Below are positions 24,461-34,737 of a DNA stretch of 50,958 bases, in pieces. Origin of the DNA: JALHMQ01 sp020248785 (lineage in GTDB: Bacteria; Pseudomonadota; Gammaproteobacteria; Burkholderiales; Burkholderiaceae_F); the NCBI GenBank assembly GCA_046343415.1, contig JBKDNL010000269.1, positions 1 to 50,958 on the forward strand. The letters are read 5' to 3'. The notes beneath the pieces are model-generated. The model saw only the letters and a list, made by a program, of their open reading frames with translations, searched no databases and was not told the DNA's origin. Each line of letters starts with the position of its first letter. The first letter of the stretch is position 1. The position numbers and the translations under genes are program-made.

Positions 24461-27400
24461 CTACAAGGCAAGCTTCTCGGCAATGTAGCGCCGAATCAGG
24501 CCAAGCAGCTCATCTTCTTGATACGGTTTACCAAGATACTCGTTGACGCCCAGCTCGAAGGCGACGTTGCGGTGCTTCTCGGCCGTTCGCGAGGTGATCA
24601 TGATGATCGGCACGCTGCGCGTGGTGGAGCCAGCGCGTACGTTTCGCGTGAGGTCGAAGCCGTCCATGCGTGGCATCTCGATGTCCACCAGCATGATGTC
24701 GGGGACTTGGTCTTGCAGCTGGCGCAGCGCGTCCACGCCGTCCTTGGCGAGCATCACCTCGTAGCCGTTGCGCTCGAGCAGCCGCTGCGACACGCGGCGC
24801 ACGGTGAGCGAGTCGTCGACGACCATGATGACCGCCGGGGCGCCAACGCCGCCGGCGCCCCTCTGCTGCACGGGCGGCGCGTCCGTGCGCGCCGCGGGCA
24901 CGGCGGGGGGAAGTGACACTGGCACCGGCTCCGGCGCGCGCGCGATGAGCTGGACCGGGTTGATGATGAGAACGATCTCGCCGTTACCGAGGATCGTGGC
25001 GCCAAGGATGCCCGCCAGGCGCGACACTTGCGTGCCGACGTTCTTGACCACCACCTCCTGGCTGGACGACAGCTCGTCGACCGCAACGGCCAGCCGGTCT
25101 TCGCCGGAGCGCAGCAGCGCGACCGTCACCTGCTTGGTGTGATGCGGCGCCACCTCTTCACCCAAAAGCTGCGCGAGCGGGCGCAAAACCACGGGGCCAA
25201 TGGGCGCCAGATCGAGCACGCCCTCGGAGAGCGCGGGCAGGATGACCGTCGGCTTGAGGCGGCGCACCTGCTCCACCATACCGGCAGGAATCGCGTAGCG
25301 ACGATGGTTGATCGTAGCCAGCACCACCTGCGTGACCGCCAGCGTGAGCGGCAGGTACAGCGAGAAGCGCGTGCCCGTGCCGGTATCGCTGGCCACCGTC
25401 ACGCGGCCACCGAAGGTGGCGAGCTCGTTGCGCACCACGTCCATGCCGACGCCGCGACCCGCCAGCTCGGTGATCTCGGTCGCCGTGGAGAACCCGGGCG
25501 CGAAGATGAGTTCCATCAGATCGCGATCGCTGACCGCGCCATGGGCGGGGATCAGTTCTTTCTCGATCGCCCGGCTCCTGATGCGCTCCAGATTCAGGCC
25601 GGCGCCATCGTCGGCGAAAAGGACGATGATCTCGTTGCCTTCCTGCCGCACCTCGATGGCGATTTCACCCGTGTCGCTCTTGCCCGCGGCGGCGCGCTGC
25701 TCCGGCGCTTCGAGCCCGTGCACGATCGCATTGCGCACCAGATGCTCGAGCGGGCCGGCCATTTTCTCCAGCACGCCGCGGTCGATCTCGGTGCCGCCGC
25801 CGCGGATTTCGAGGCTGACGCGCTTGCCCAGCTCCTTGGCGGTTTGCCGCGCGACGCGATACAGGCGCTCGGACACGTTTGAAAACGGCACCAGCCGCAC
25901 CCGCATCAGTTGCTGCTGCAGCTCGCGCGTCAGACGCGACTGCGAGGTGAGATCGGTCTCGGCCAGTCCCAATCCCTTGAGCATGTTGCTTTGGACCATC
26001 GCCACGTCTTCCACCGACTCGGCCAGCAGGCGCGTCAGTTCCTGCAGACGCGTGTAGCGGTCGAACTCCAGCGGATCGAACGCGGCGCTCTGGCGGGACA
26101 ATTGGTCGGCGCGCGCGGCGATCTGTGCGTCGGCTTGAATCTCCACCTCGCGCAACTGCGTGCGCAAGCGCGAGATGTTCTCCGTCAGGTCCGTCAACGC
26201 ACCCTTGAGGCTGCCGATCTCGTTCTCGAGCTTGGCGCGCGCGATCGACACCTCGCCGGCCTGGTCGACCAGCCTGTCGAGCACGTCGGCGCGCACGCGG
26301 ATCACCGGCGCCGCCTGCGCCGCCGCGCGCTCGGGCGTCGCCGCCTTGGGCGCGGCCGCCTCGGGCCCAGGCTCACGCGCGGCCTCGCGCGCCGCGGCCA
26401 GATCGATCACCGGTGCGAGCGGTGCCGGGCTCGCACCTTCTTCCAAGGTGGGGGCCACGGCCTCTGGCTCCCCCCGCGGCGCGCGGGACAACGCCAGCGA
26501 CGCCGGGCTGCCGGGAAACTGCAGCGTGTCGAACAGGGTCAGCGCCTGGTCATACTGACTCTGCAGATCGTCAACGATGACATCGGGCACCGTGACGAAC
26601 TGCATGGCGGATTCGATCCGCGTCTCCATGTCGTGCACCAGTTCGCCCAGCCGCATGGCACCAGCCATCCGCGCACTGCCCTTGACGGTGTGCAATTGGC
26701 GCATCAGCTCCCGCGCCACCTCGCGGTCGTTGGGGTTGGCCGACAACTCACGCAGCTTGCCGCTGATCGCGGGCATGATCTCTTGCGCCTCGGCCACGAA
26801 GATGCCAAGCAGGTCCGCGTCGAGGTCGTCCTGCACGCCGCGGTGGGGTGATCGGTCGTCGGCTGATTCGTCCGTTGGCTCCTCCAAAGGCTCCTTGACC
26901 GGCTCATCGAACGACTCCTCGAACGGCTGATCCGCCGGCACGCCCCGCGCTGCGACGGCGTCGGTTGGCGCCTCGTGGGCGGCGGACGCGCTCGGGTCCA
27001 ATGCGTCGGCAGGCACTGCAACCGGCTGGGCCGCGGCCGTTACATCGGCGAACTGCGGCGCTGCCTCCAGGGCCGATACGTCCGCCGTCGTACTCGCCGT
27101 CATGTCGGCCGCCATGTCGGGCGGTAGCTTGGGCGGCAGCTCGGGCGGCGCTCCCTCAGTACCGAACTGCGACGCCGACGCTAACACCGGCGCGGGCGGA
27201 ATCACCAGGTCGAACGCGGGCGCATCCATCGGCATCGGTTCGGCCGCCGGCACGGCGAACTGCGCAACGTCGAAGGTCGGGACGTCGAAGTCCGCAGCGT
27301 CGACCTGAATCAAATCGACCTCGGGTAAATCGACCACTTGCGAGGCGTCGTGCGCGCGCGTATCGGGGTCAAGCGCGAAATCAGGCGCAAACGTCGTGAC

Positions 27401-30400
27401 CTGCGCGGACGTACCAACCGGCTCGATAGCAAGGACAGGCGCCGCGGCTGACATCGGGCCGGCGTCGTCGTCGACAACCGGCAGGATCGAGGCCGGGCCG
27501 TCCATCGCGTTGCGCTCGCCGATCTGATTGAGCAACGTGCGCACGGCAGCCGCTTGCACCGGTGCCGGCAGCGGGTACACGCCCGCGGCGAACTGATGCA
27601 GCATGCCGCGCATCTTTTCGATCACGACCTCCAGCGTGTCGAACTGCAAGGGGCTGAGGACCGGCACGTCGTAGCGATGGGATTCGTCGCGCACCAGGGC
27701 GTGCATCAGGTCGTCGAGCGGATCGGCGATCTCATGCACCGGCGCCAGCCCCACGGTGCCAGAGATTCCCGCCAGCGAATGCGCGCGCCGCACCGTGGAG
27801 GGCAGCACGCTGCGGGTCGGCTCAAAACGCCATTCGGCGACGTCCTGCGCGAGCATGCGGATGCATTCGTCGGCCTCGGTCAGGAACACCGAGTACAGGC
27901 CGTGACTGATCTCGATGGGGCCGATGCGGCGCGTGTCGTCGCTGGCCGCAAGCCCCGGCTCCTGTGCCGGCAAGGCGATGACGACCGCGCTGGGGGGCTC
28001 GGGCACCGGCGCGAGTTCGATGGTCTCGACCGGACCATCGGCAACGGCGGCGGCGAACATGGCAGGACTGAACTGCAGCGGGTCGGCCTGCTCCGGTTGC
28101 GGCAGCCCGGTCGGTGCCAGCTCAGCCGGGCTGCCGCCGCTCTTTGGGTCGGTCGGCAGGCCGGGGGCCGGGCGAGACAGAGACACGCTGGGAAGCGGCC
28201 CGTCGAACTCAAATCGCCCACCCTCCCGCACGCGCTGCGCCGCGCGCACCAATGGGGAAACTTCGATCTGCGCGTGACTGTTGCCCGCGATCGTTGCGAT
28301 CCAACCGCGCATCACCTGAGCGGCCACACGCCCCAGCGCGATCAGGTCGTCGCTGGCCGGCCGCTCCTGCGCCAGCCAGAGGTTGAAGCACTGCTCGACG
28401 GCCCAGGCCGCTTCACCGAAGTGCTTCAATCCGACCATGCGGCTGGAGCCCTTGAGCGTGTGAAAGGCACGTCGCACGGTCGTCAGGGTGGCCGCATCGC
28501 CGCGTGCGTCGGCCAGCGTGTCGAGCTGCTCGCCAACACCGTCGAGCACCTCGTTGGCTTCCTCGACGAAGATCTCGTGCAGCTCCTTGTCGGCCGCGGC
28601 CTCGCTGGCCGGCAGCGGCGCCGTGAGCGCGGGCGCGGCCACCGTATCGGGCGCAAACAGCTGCGCCAGCTGCGCGGCAGTATCGGAGTTGCGATCATCA
28701 CTGAAACGGCCGAGCAGCTGCTGAGCGGCGGCGAGCCTGGCCTTGAGTTCGGCGTCGTCCAGCAGGTCTGCCTCGCCGGCGAGCACCTGGAGCAGTCGCT
28801 CGTAGGCCTGCTGCGCCGCGTAGTCCAGCGGCGCGGCCTGCAGCCGCCGCGCGATCAGCACAGCGTCCTGCTGGTGCTGCGCGGCGCTCGCTTCCACCGC
28901 CTCGGGACGCTCGCGCCGCGCGCTGCCGTCGGCCGGGCGCTCGGCCCACAGGTCGGCCCTGCGCGGCGCATGCAGAACGTCGTCGGCTGGTGCCTCGACC
29001 TCGGCCGCCGCGGCGCCTTGGCCTAGATCGGCCGAGAACACCCCGGTGGCGGGGTCGTAGCGGAACATGCCGCGCGGCCGTTCACCGTCCTGGCGCAGGC
29101 TCTCGACAAAGAACCCGATGGCACCCAGGTTCTGCGCGATGCGGCCGAACTCCTCGGGCTGCGCCGGTGTGGCGGTGTCGGCAAAGCGACGGACGGATGC
29201 CTGCACGTTGCGCAGCGCGGTGACCGGATCCTCGAAGCCGAGCACCGACAGCACGCCGCAGATCTGGTCGAACATCGGATCCGTGCCGGGCAGATCCTCG
29301 CGCGCGTTGGGATCGCGGAAAAAGCGGTCGAGCCGCTGCTCGATCTCCCGGAGCGTGGTCTGTGTCTCCCCGACCACGCTGGTCATGGTCAGCCGATCCT
29401 GCGCTCGGCGCGCCAGCTCGGTCATCCACGGCGCCGAGTCCGGCAACGTCTCGCCCTTGAGTGTGGCGGCCAGGCGCTGCCCCACGGTGCGCGCCCGTTC
29501 CTCGAACTGGGGGTCGATCTGCGGCAGGTCGTCGACGCCCTGCTCGGCGAAGAGCAGGGCGGAGGCGACTTCGAGGCCGAGCGCTTCCCGGACGTTGGGC
29601 GACAGCGAGGGAAAGCCATGGGTTGCCACACCGATGTTCGTCAGCACCGTACCAACCGCATCCGCCTCGAGCCGACGCGCGCCGGCGATGCAGCGCGCGA
29701 GCTCCTGCGCAAAGCGCGGCAGCTTGGGGGCACCACCAACGATGTGCGCCCAGTGCGTCTTGGCGTGCGCCAGCGCATCTTTCAGGCCGCGCAGCGCATC
29801 CGCATCGACCGTGGTCAGGCTGGGGCGTTCGAAGTCCGGCGCGATCAGCGCCTCCAGGCCATAGAGCCGCTTGACCTCGGCGACGCGCGCCGTTGCGTCG
29901 CCGCTACGGCCGACATAGAACAGCACGTCGATCATCAGTCGCTCGGCCACCGCGCCGCCGCCCTCGATAAGGCGCCGGAACTGCAGGTTCAACCGCGCCA
30001 GCACGCGCTTCAGGTCGATGTCGACCGGCAACCGGTCGACGTCGAGCGATTCGAGCAGGCCGCGCGTGACCCACCAGAAGCTGCGCGCCAGCCCGCGTTG
30101 CGGCAAGTGCTCGAGCTCGCTGATCGCCTCGGACATCGTGCGACGCGCGACCGGATCGTCTGCGTCGCGCAGAAAGCCGAGCAGGCCTTCCTCAAAGCGA
30201 ACCCGGCGCAAACGCAACTGGTCGGCCGTCAGGGGCTTGACCTCAATCTGATGGAATGCCGGCCGCCGCGTCAGGTCCGGAAAGATGAGATCGGCCGGGT
30301 GCACGCGTGCCGCTCGATTGAGCGTCAGCACGTCGCGGTAGTACGGGTAGAGGCGGATCGGCTGGTTGGGCCGCCCGGACAGCAGGCCTTCCAGATAGGC

Positions 30401-30730
30401 AATGGTGGCCGCAACCGCAGTCTCCACGGTACGCACGGCGCTCGGCGTGCACTCCTTGGGCTCGCTTTCCCAGTGTCGCAGCAGTTGCTCCATCGCCTCC
30501 GTGACGAGCGCGACGCCGCGTAGGTCGAGCAGTTGCAGCGCGCCGTGGGCCTGGTGCGCCTGGTTGCGCGCGCCCTTGATCGCCTCACCATCGTGTTTGT
30601 TGGCGAGGAAGGCCTTGGTCCCCTCGACCGCTTGGTTGAGCGATCCGCGAATCTCGTCGATCACCCACGCCAGCGGCGCGATGTCCTGGGCCGCGCCCAT
30701 CAGTGCATTGGGGTTCTGGGTCTCAGACAT
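24461..30730 (-). CDS. chpA: Type IV pilus chemosensory hybrid kinase ChpA/PilL
   Basis: 2089-residue CheA-like kinase controlling twitching motility and cAMP or pilus levels. Three phosphotransfer domains are recognisable by their histidines: His757 (HTLKGSSRMVG), His984 (HSLAGISG) and His1347 (HTVKGSARMAG). A proline/alanine- and acid-rich linker (about 1060-1290) precedes the third. Then come the dimer domain, HATPase (N box NAIVHGLE near 1667, DDGAGLN, GRGVGMDVV), a CheW-like domain, and a receiver with phosphoacceptor near Asp2016 (LVDIEMPRMDG). Fewer Hpt domains are evident than in Pseudomonas ChpA. Last gene of pilGHIJ-chpA, separated from pilJ by 244 nt of hairpin-rich DNA. Confidence 0.93.
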   Translation of the reverse strand: MSETQNPNALMGAAQDIAPLAWVIDEIRGSLNQAVEGTKAFLANKHDGEAIKGARNQAHQAHGALQLLDLRGVALVTEAMEQLLRHWESEPKECTPSAVRTVETAVAATIAYLEGLLSGRPNQPIRLYPYYRDVLTLNRAARVHPADLIFPDLTRRPAFHQIEVKPLTADQLRLRRVRFEEGLLGFLRDADDPVARRTMSEAISELEHLPQRGLARSFWWVTRGLLESLDVDRLPVDIDLKRVLARLNLQFRRLIEGGGAVAERLMIDVLFYVGRSGDATARVAEVKRLYGLEALIAPDFERPSLTTVDADALRGLKDALAHAKTHWAHIVGGAPKLPRFAQELARCIAGARRLEADAVGTVLTNIGVATHGFPSLSPNVREALGLEVASALLFAEQGVDDLPQIDPQFEERARTVGQRLAATLKGETLPDSAPWMTELARRAQDRLTMTSVVGETQTTLREIEQRLDRFFRDPNAREDLPGTDPMFDQICGVLSVLGFEDPVTALRNVQASVRRFADTATPAQPEEFGRIAQNLGAIGFFVESLRQDGERPRGMFRYDPATGVFSADLGQGAAAAEVEAPADDVLHAPRRADLWAERPADGSARRERPEAVEASAAQHQQDAVLIARRLQAAPLDYAAQQAYERLLQVLAGEADLLDDAELKARLAAAQQLLGRFSDDRNSDTAAQLAQLFAPDTVAAPALTAPLPASEAAADKELHEIFVEEANEVLDGVGEQLDTLADARGDAATLTTVRRAFHTLKGSSRMVGLKHFGEAAWAVEQCFNLWLAQERPASDDLIALGRVAAQVMRGWIATIAGNSHAQIEVSPLVRAAQRVREGGRFEFDGPLPSVSLSRPAPGLPTDPKSGGSPAELAPTGLPQPEQADPLQFSPAMFAAAVADGPVETIELAPVPEPPSAVVIALPAQEPGLAASDDTRRIGPIEISHGLYSVFLTEADECIRMLAQDVAEWRFEPTRSVLPSTVRRAHSLAGISGTVGLAPVHEIADPLDDLMHALVRDESHRYDVPVLSPLQFDTLEVVIEKMRGMLHQFAAGVYPLPAPVQAAAVRTLLNQIGERNAMDGPASILPVVDDDAGPMSAAAPVLAIEPVGTSAQVTTFAPDFALDPDTRAHDASQVVDLPEVDLIQVDAADFDVPTFDVAQFAVPAAEPMPMDAPAFDLVIPPAPVLASASQFGTEGAPPELPPKLPPDMAADMTASTTADVSALEAAPQFADVTAAAQPVAVPADALDPSASAAHEAPTDAVAARGVPADQPFEESFDEPVKEPLEEPTDESADDRSPHRGVQDDLDADLLGIFVAEAQEIMPAISGKLRELSANPNDREVARELMRQLHTVKGSARMAGAMRLGELVHDMETRIESAMQFVTVPDVIVDDLQSQYDQALTLFDTLQFPGSPASLALSRAPRGEPEAVAPTLEEGASPAPLAPVIDLAAAREAAREPGPEAAAPKAATPERAAAQAAPVIRVRADVLDRLVDQAGEVSIARAKLENEIGSLKGALTDLTENISRLRTQLREVEIQADAQIAARADQLSRQSAAFDPLEFDRYTRLQELTRLLAESVEDVAMVQSNMLKGLGLAETDLTSQSRLTRELQQQLMRVRLVPFSNVSERLYRVARQTAKELGKRVSLEIRGGGTEIDRGVLEKMAGPLEHLVRNAIVHGLEAPEQRAAAGKSDTGEIAIEVRQEGNEIIVLFADDGAGLNLERIRSRAIEKELIPAHGAVSDRDLMELIFAPGFSTATEITELAGRGVGMDVVRNELATFGGRVTVASDTGTGTRFSLYLPLTLAVTQVVLATINHRRYAIPAGMVEQVRRLKPTVILPALSEGVLDLAPIGPVVLRPLAQLLGEEVAPHHTKQVTVALLRSGEDRLAVAVDELSSSQEVVVKNVGTQVSRLAGILGATILGNGEIVLIINPVQLIARAPEPVPVSLPPAVPAARTDAPPVQQRGAGGVGAPAVIMVVDDSLTVRRVSQRLLERNGYEVMLAKDGVDALRQLQDQVPDIMLVDIEMPRMDGFDLTRNVRAGSTTRSVPIIMITSRTAEKHRNVAFELGVNEYLGKPYQEDELLGLIRRYIAEKLAL

Positions 30731-30974
30731 CGTGAGTTGTCCTGTCTACGCAGCGTGCGAGGGCAGGGTGCGCCAGCCTGGAAGCGTGCTTCGCCGCCGC
30801 CTGCCCGATCGACCGAAAAGGCACCCTCCCGGCGCCCAAACCGCCGCGCGCACGGCGCGCGGCTCGTTGCTCTTGCGAAGGCAGGCGCGCCCGGCCGCTC
30901 CGAAGCGCCTGCCTCTGATTCAAACCGCGATGCGTGCACGTGCGACGGCGCAGCCGTCGCGTACACGCATCGCG
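30731..30974 (-). repeat. Hairpin-rich spacer between pilJ and chpA
   Basis: Immediately after the pilJ TAG come several hairpins on the transcribed strand: the stop-anchored repeat, then GGCAGGCGC/GCGCCTGCC, then GCCGCGCGC/GCGCGCGGC. No gene is seen. Other junctions in this operon are under 100 nt. The spacer could attenuate transcription or protect the upstream mRNA, lowering chpA relative to pilGHIJ. Confidence 0.5.
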
Positions 30975-30977
30975 CTA
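30927..30977 (-). repeat. Stop-anchored hairpin repeat, copy B
   Basis: Minus strand: TAGCGC, GATGCGTGTACGCGACGGC, TGC loop, GCCGTCGC, then CACGTGCAC and GCATCGC closing the outer stem. The TAG is the pilJ stop codon. It shares CGTGTACGCGA and the GC-arm/TGC-loop core with copy A. Confidence 0.8.
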
Positions 30978-33248
30978 CCCGACGCGGAATCGCGCCACCG
31001 ACGCCTTCAGCTCACGCGCCAGCGTGGCCAACTGGCCGATCGACTGTGCCGCCTGCCGCGTTCCCTGGGAGGTCTGGTCGGTCACCGCGAGAATCCGCTC
31101 GATCGAATGTGCGACACCGCCCGCGCTCGCCGCCTGCTCGTTCGTGTTGCCGGCGATGCGCTCGATCAGTTCGGCGAGCTGGCGCGAGACGCGGCCGATG
31201 TCCGCCAGCGCGGTACCGGCCGCGTCGGAGAGCTTCGTGCCCTCGACCACGCCCTGCGTGCTCTTTTCCATGGCCGCCACGGCATCCTGCGTGTCGGTCT
31301 GAATCGTGCGCACCAGCGCGCCGATCTGCTTGGCCGCCTCGGCCGAGCGATCCGCGAGGCGCTGCACCTCCTCGGCCACCACCGAGAAGCCGCGGCCCGC
31401 TTCGCCGGCGCTGGCCGCCTGAATCGCCGCGTTCAACGCCAAGACGTTGGTCTGCTCGGTGATGTCGGTGATCAGCTCCACGATTTCGCCGATCTCCTGT
31501 GAGCTTTCGCCCAGCCGCTTGATCCGCTTGGCAGTCTCCTGGATCTGCTCGCGGATTTCGTTCATGCCAGCGATTTGGTTGTACACCGCGCGCTGACCGC
31601 GCTCGGCAGCCTCGAGCGAGGACCGCGCCACCTTGGCCGACTCACCGGCGCTGCGCGACACCTCGTTGATCTGGCCGGCCATTTTCAGCACCTTCTCGCC
31701 GGTGTCCTTGATCTCGCGCGACTGCTGCTCGGACGCGGTCAGCAGACGGGTTGCGATGTCCCGTGCGACGGTCGAGGCGCTCGACACTTGCTCGGCGGTC
31801 GTATTGATTCGACCCACCAGCCCGCGCAGCTCTTCCACCGTGTAGTTGACCGAGTCGGCGATGGCGCCCGTGATGTCCTCGGTCACCGTCGCCTGCACCG
31901 TGAGATTGCCGTCAGCGACCTCCTGCAACTCGTTCATGAGCCGCAAAATGGCCGCCTGGCTCCGCTCGTTGGTGCGCTTGGCGCCTTCCTCCAGCTTTTG
32001 CGCCTCGGAACGCTGCTCCTCTGCCTCGGTGGCACGCTTGCGGGTGTCGTCCAGCAGCACCTTGGCGATGCCCACGGCACAGGACAGCACGCCCAAACCG
32101 AATGCCACCATGATCCAGAAGTTGAGCACGCGGATGCGCTGGTCCTTCTGCAACGCCGACTGCAGATCGGTGAAGGCCTGCCGCAACGCCTCGGTATCGC
32201 GCACGATTGCGAGCTCCGCATCCTTGGCTTGCACGATAGCCTGCAGGTTGCTAAGGGCGCCGCCGATCGAACTCTGGAAATCGCCGTAGACACGCGTCAG
32301 TTCCTGTAAGCGGGCGCGTGTCTCCGAATCCGCGCTGGGCGCGATGCGCAGCGCCTCGGAGCCCTGCAGGAGCGCCAAGGCCAAGTCGCGGAACAGATTG
32401 ATGTCTCGTCCCAGCGTCAATGCGAGCTCCGCGTTGGCGCTCTCGCCGCCGATCAGCGAGTTGGCCGAGCGACCGAGGCGCTGCGTCAACATGACGAGTT
32501 GCGAACTCGCCGCGACTTCGCGCGCGGGCGCGCCCTGCTGCAACTTCAACGCGACAATCTCCTCGGTCAGCTGCAACAGGCGCGGACTGGCCTCGTTGAT
32601 CTTGCGGATCACGTCGCCGAACGACAGCAGCGACTTTTCCTGGGCAATGATGACGCTGGCCGCGGCCTGCGACGCCCTCCAGCGCTCGGCCAGCCGACCG
32701 ATCTGCTCCTGACGCTCGGCGCCAGCAGCCGTCAGGCCAAGCGTGCGGTCGCCGTTGGCCAGCGCATCCAGGTTCTGATCGATGCGATCGCGGCTGTCGC
32801 GCAGGTCGGCAAAGGCCTTCTTGTTGCCGATGACCGCGTAAGGCGCCGCACGCGCCAGCCGCTGGGTATGCATCAGCGCGTCACCCGTGATCTCCACCTG
32901 GAGCGCGCCGTTGGCCGACTGGCGCAGATCCAGGGCGAGCACGCCGACCACCACGATGGCAAACAGCGCCATCATGATCAGCAGCACCTGCACCTGCGTA
33001 TTGATCGGCTTATCGCCGATCAACGGCAGCCGCCACGCCAGGAAGCGCTCGATCAGATCGCCGCCTCTGGTGCCGCGCGCTCCGCTCCGCGGCGCGGGCG
33101 CGCTGCTCTTGCCCGCCGCGCGTTCGGCATCCTCCACGACCGACATCTCGGTGTAGCCAAAGCCGGTTACTTGCGTCAGCGTGCCGCCGCCCTTGGGCTC
33201 GCTGCCCTTCTTGTTCTTGCCGCGGCCGAAGCCAAGGTTCAGTGCCAT
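30975..33248 (-). CDS. pilJ: Type IV pilus methyl-accepting chemoreceptor PilJ
   Basis: 757-residue inner-membrane receptor feeding ChpA. Cytoplasmic N-terminal tail (about 1-75), transmembrane helix (about 77-100), periplasmic PilJ-type sensor with helical repeats, second transmembrane helix (about 375-400), HAMP region, then a long coiled-coil signalling domain. The conserved hairpin tip GRGFSVVAEEVQRLADRS is at about 616-634, which binds the CheW-like PilI and the kinase. The TAG stop starts a hairpin repeat. Follows pilI by 94 nt. Confidence 0.93.
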   Translation of the reverse strand: MALNLGFGRGKNKKGSEPKGGGTLTQVTGFGYTEMSVVEDAERAAGKSSAPAPRSGARGTRGGDLIERFLAWRLPLIGDKPINTQVQVLLIMMALFAIVVVGVLALDLRQSANGALQVEITGDALMHTQRLARAAPYAVIGNKKAFADLRDSRDRIDQNLDALANGDRTLGLTAAGAERQEQIGRLAERWRASQAAASVIIAQEKSLLSFGDVIRKINEASPRLLQLTEEIVALKLQQGAPAREVAASSQLVMLTQRLGRSANSLIGGESANAELALTLGRDINLFRDLALALLQGSEALRIAPSADSETRARLQELTRVYGDFQSSIGGALSNLQAIVQAKDAELAIVRDTEALRQAFTDLQSALQKDQRIRVLNFWIMVAFGLGVLSCAVGIAKVLLDDTRKRATEAEEQRSEAQKLEEGAKRTNERSQAAILRLMNELQEVADGNLTVQATVTEDITGAIADSVNYTVEELRGLVGRINTTAEQVSSASTVARDIATRLLTASEQQSREIKDTGEKVLKMAGQINEVSRSAGESAKVARSSLEAAERGQRAVYNQIAGMNEIREQIQETAKRIKRLGESSQEIGEIVELITDITEQTNVLALNAAIQAASAGEAGRGFSVVAEEVQRLADRSAEAAKQIGALVRTIQTDTQDAVAAMEKSTQGVVEGTKLSDAAGTALADIGRVSRQLAELIERIAGNTNEQAASAGGVAHSIERILAVTDQTSQGTRQAAQSIGQLATLARELKASVARFRVG

Positions 33249-33342
33249 GAGTCCCCTCCAACTTCGGTGCGGCCCCGGCCCTGATCCCGGACCGACCGCA
33301 CTGCCCTGTGCCTGGTTGCGTCAGCGGCGCCCGCGCCGACGC

Positions 33343-33879
33343 CTAAACGCCAATCGAAACAAACTGCTCGCTCGAGGCCAGCGCCTGCAGATTCAGCTCC
33401 GTGAGCTGCGTACCGTCGAGGTCGCGGTAGCGCACCGTCTCCCACAACGCGGCATCATGGCCCGCATGGCCCAACGCTTCAAGCTCGTTGAGGTTGCGCA
33501 GGCCAAAGGCACGCGTCACCAGCAGTGCGGCATTGACACCGAGCGTCTCACCCAAGACGAGCAACTGCGTCGCCTGCTCCGCGGCCAGCGGCGCCCCACC
33601 CTTGAACTGGGCCAGATCCACCACGCCGATCAGTCGCCCCCGTGCGATGGCCAGACCGCGGTACCACGGCTTGGTCCAAGGGACGGGAACGATCTGCGGC
33701 AACGCGATGATCTCGGCGGCCGCATTCATGTCGAGCAGATAGCTTTCGTCACCGATGCGGACCGCAAGCCGCAGAGGTTCCGAGGTCGCGGCGCTGGCCG
33801 CCTTCAGGCGCGCGGCAAGTTGGGTGGAAAAGTCGCGCAGCTTGCCGCGGGCCTGGCCAGTGCGTTTGCCGGCGTCCAT
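33343..33879 (-). CDS. pilI: CheW-like adaptor PilI
   Basis: 178-residue CheW-domain protein coupling PilJ to the ChpA kinase. The CheW fold is shown by LLDMNAAAEIIALPQIVPVP (about 50-70) and YRGLAIARGRLIGVVDLAQF (about 78-97), the two conserved strands of the family. A short basic N-terminal extension precedes the domain. Located between pilH and pilJ with 8 nt to pilH, the standard order. Confidence 0.9.
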   Translation of the reverse strand: MDAGKRTGQARGKLRDFSTQLAARLKAASAATSEPLRLAVRIGDESYLLDMNAAAEIIALPQIVPVPWTKPWYRGLAIARGRLIGVVDLAQFKGGAPLAAEQATQLLVLGETLGVNAALLVTRAFGLRNLNELEALGHAGHDAALWETVRYRDLDGTQLTELNLQALASSEQFVSIGV

Positions 33880-33887
33880 GGGATAGT

Positions 33888-34253
33888 TCAGCCGATGGCC
33901 GCGATCTTTTCGAGCAGCTCGTCGCCCTTGACCGGCTTGGTCACGTAGTCGCGCGCGCCCTGGCGCAAGGCCCAGATCCGATCGGTCTGCTGGTTCTTGC
34001 TCGTGCAGATGATGATAGGCACAGCCTGCGTGACCGGGTCCTTGGACAGTTGGCGCGTGAGCTGAAAGCCATTTTGGCCCGGCATCACCACATCGAGCAA
34101 GATCAGATCGGGGATGCCGCCTCGCAGCACGTTGACGGCCTCCTCGGCGTTCTCGGCCTGCGTGACCGCGAAACCGTTCTTGGTCAGGAGCTCGGTCAGG
34201 AAGTAACGCTCGGTGGGCGAGTCGTCGACGATGAGAACACTCTTGATCGGCAT
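33888..34253 (-). CDS. pilH: Response regulator PilH
   Basis: Single-domain CheY-like regulator of the pilus chemosensory system. Acidic pocket VDDSPTERYFL near the start, phosphoacceptor Asp54 in ILLDVVMPGQNG, conserved Thr in IIICTS and Lys in YVTKPVKGDE. Start ATG 34253 gives the usual MPIKSVLIVDD beginning; a GTG at 34280 would add nine residues. In Pseudomonas PilH opposes PilG by favouring pilus retraction or acting as phosphate sink; this is carried over from the family. Confidence 0.92.
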   Translation of the reverse strand: MPIKSVLIVDDSPTERYFLTELLTKNGFAVTQAENAEEAVNVLRGGIPDLILLDVVMPGQNGFQLTRQLSKDPVTQAVPIIICTSKNQQTDRIWALRQGARDYVTKPVKGDELLEKIAAIG

Positions 34254-34290
34254 CTGTTCAGTCCCCGGGGTGGCTGCCACCGTGCTTGGG

Positions 34291-34686
34291 TCAGTTGAAG
34301 TAGAACTGGCGTACTGCCGTGAGCAAGCTGTCCTTGGTGAACGGCTTGGTCAGGTACTCGCTCGATCCCACCATGCGACCGCGCGCACGGTCGAACAGCC
34401 CGTCCTTGGACGACAGCATCACCACCGGCGTCCTCGAGAACCGCGGGCTGCGCTTGATCAGCGCGCAGGTCTGGTAACCATCGAGGCGCGGCATCAGGAT
34501 GTCGCAGAAAATGATGCCTGGCTCGTGATCATTGACTTTCGCCAGCGCCTCGAAACCGTCCTGGGCCAAGATCACGTGGCAGCCGGCCTGGGTCAAGAAG
34601 ATCTCCGCGCTGCGCCGGATGGTGTTCGAGTCATCGATCACCATGACCTTGCGGCCGCAAATGTCTGAGAAGTCCTGCCCAGCCAT
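34291..34686 (-). CDS. pilG: Response regulator PilG
   Basis: 131-residue CheY-like receiver, first gene of the pilGHIJ-chpA operon. VMVIDDSNTIRRSAEIFL at the start, phosphoacceptor Asp62 in FCDILMPRLDGYQ, and Lys in YLTKPFTKD. PilG promotes pilus extension through PilB in studied species. AGGAGA lies about ten bases before the ATG. Rubredoxin is encoded 51 nt upstream in the same direction, a gene order common in Burkholderiales. Confidence 0.93.
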   Translation of the reverse strand: MAGQDFSDICGRKVMVIDDSNTIRRSAEIFLTQAGCHVILAQDGFEALAKVNDHEPGIIFCDILMPRLDGYQTCALIKRSPRFSRTPVVMLSSKDGLFDRARGRMVGSSEYLTKPFTKDSLLTAVRQFYFN

Positions 34687-34737
34687 CTCATCGATCTCCT
34701 GAAGGACAAGATCGGCTCGTACGTGCCGGCCACACGA

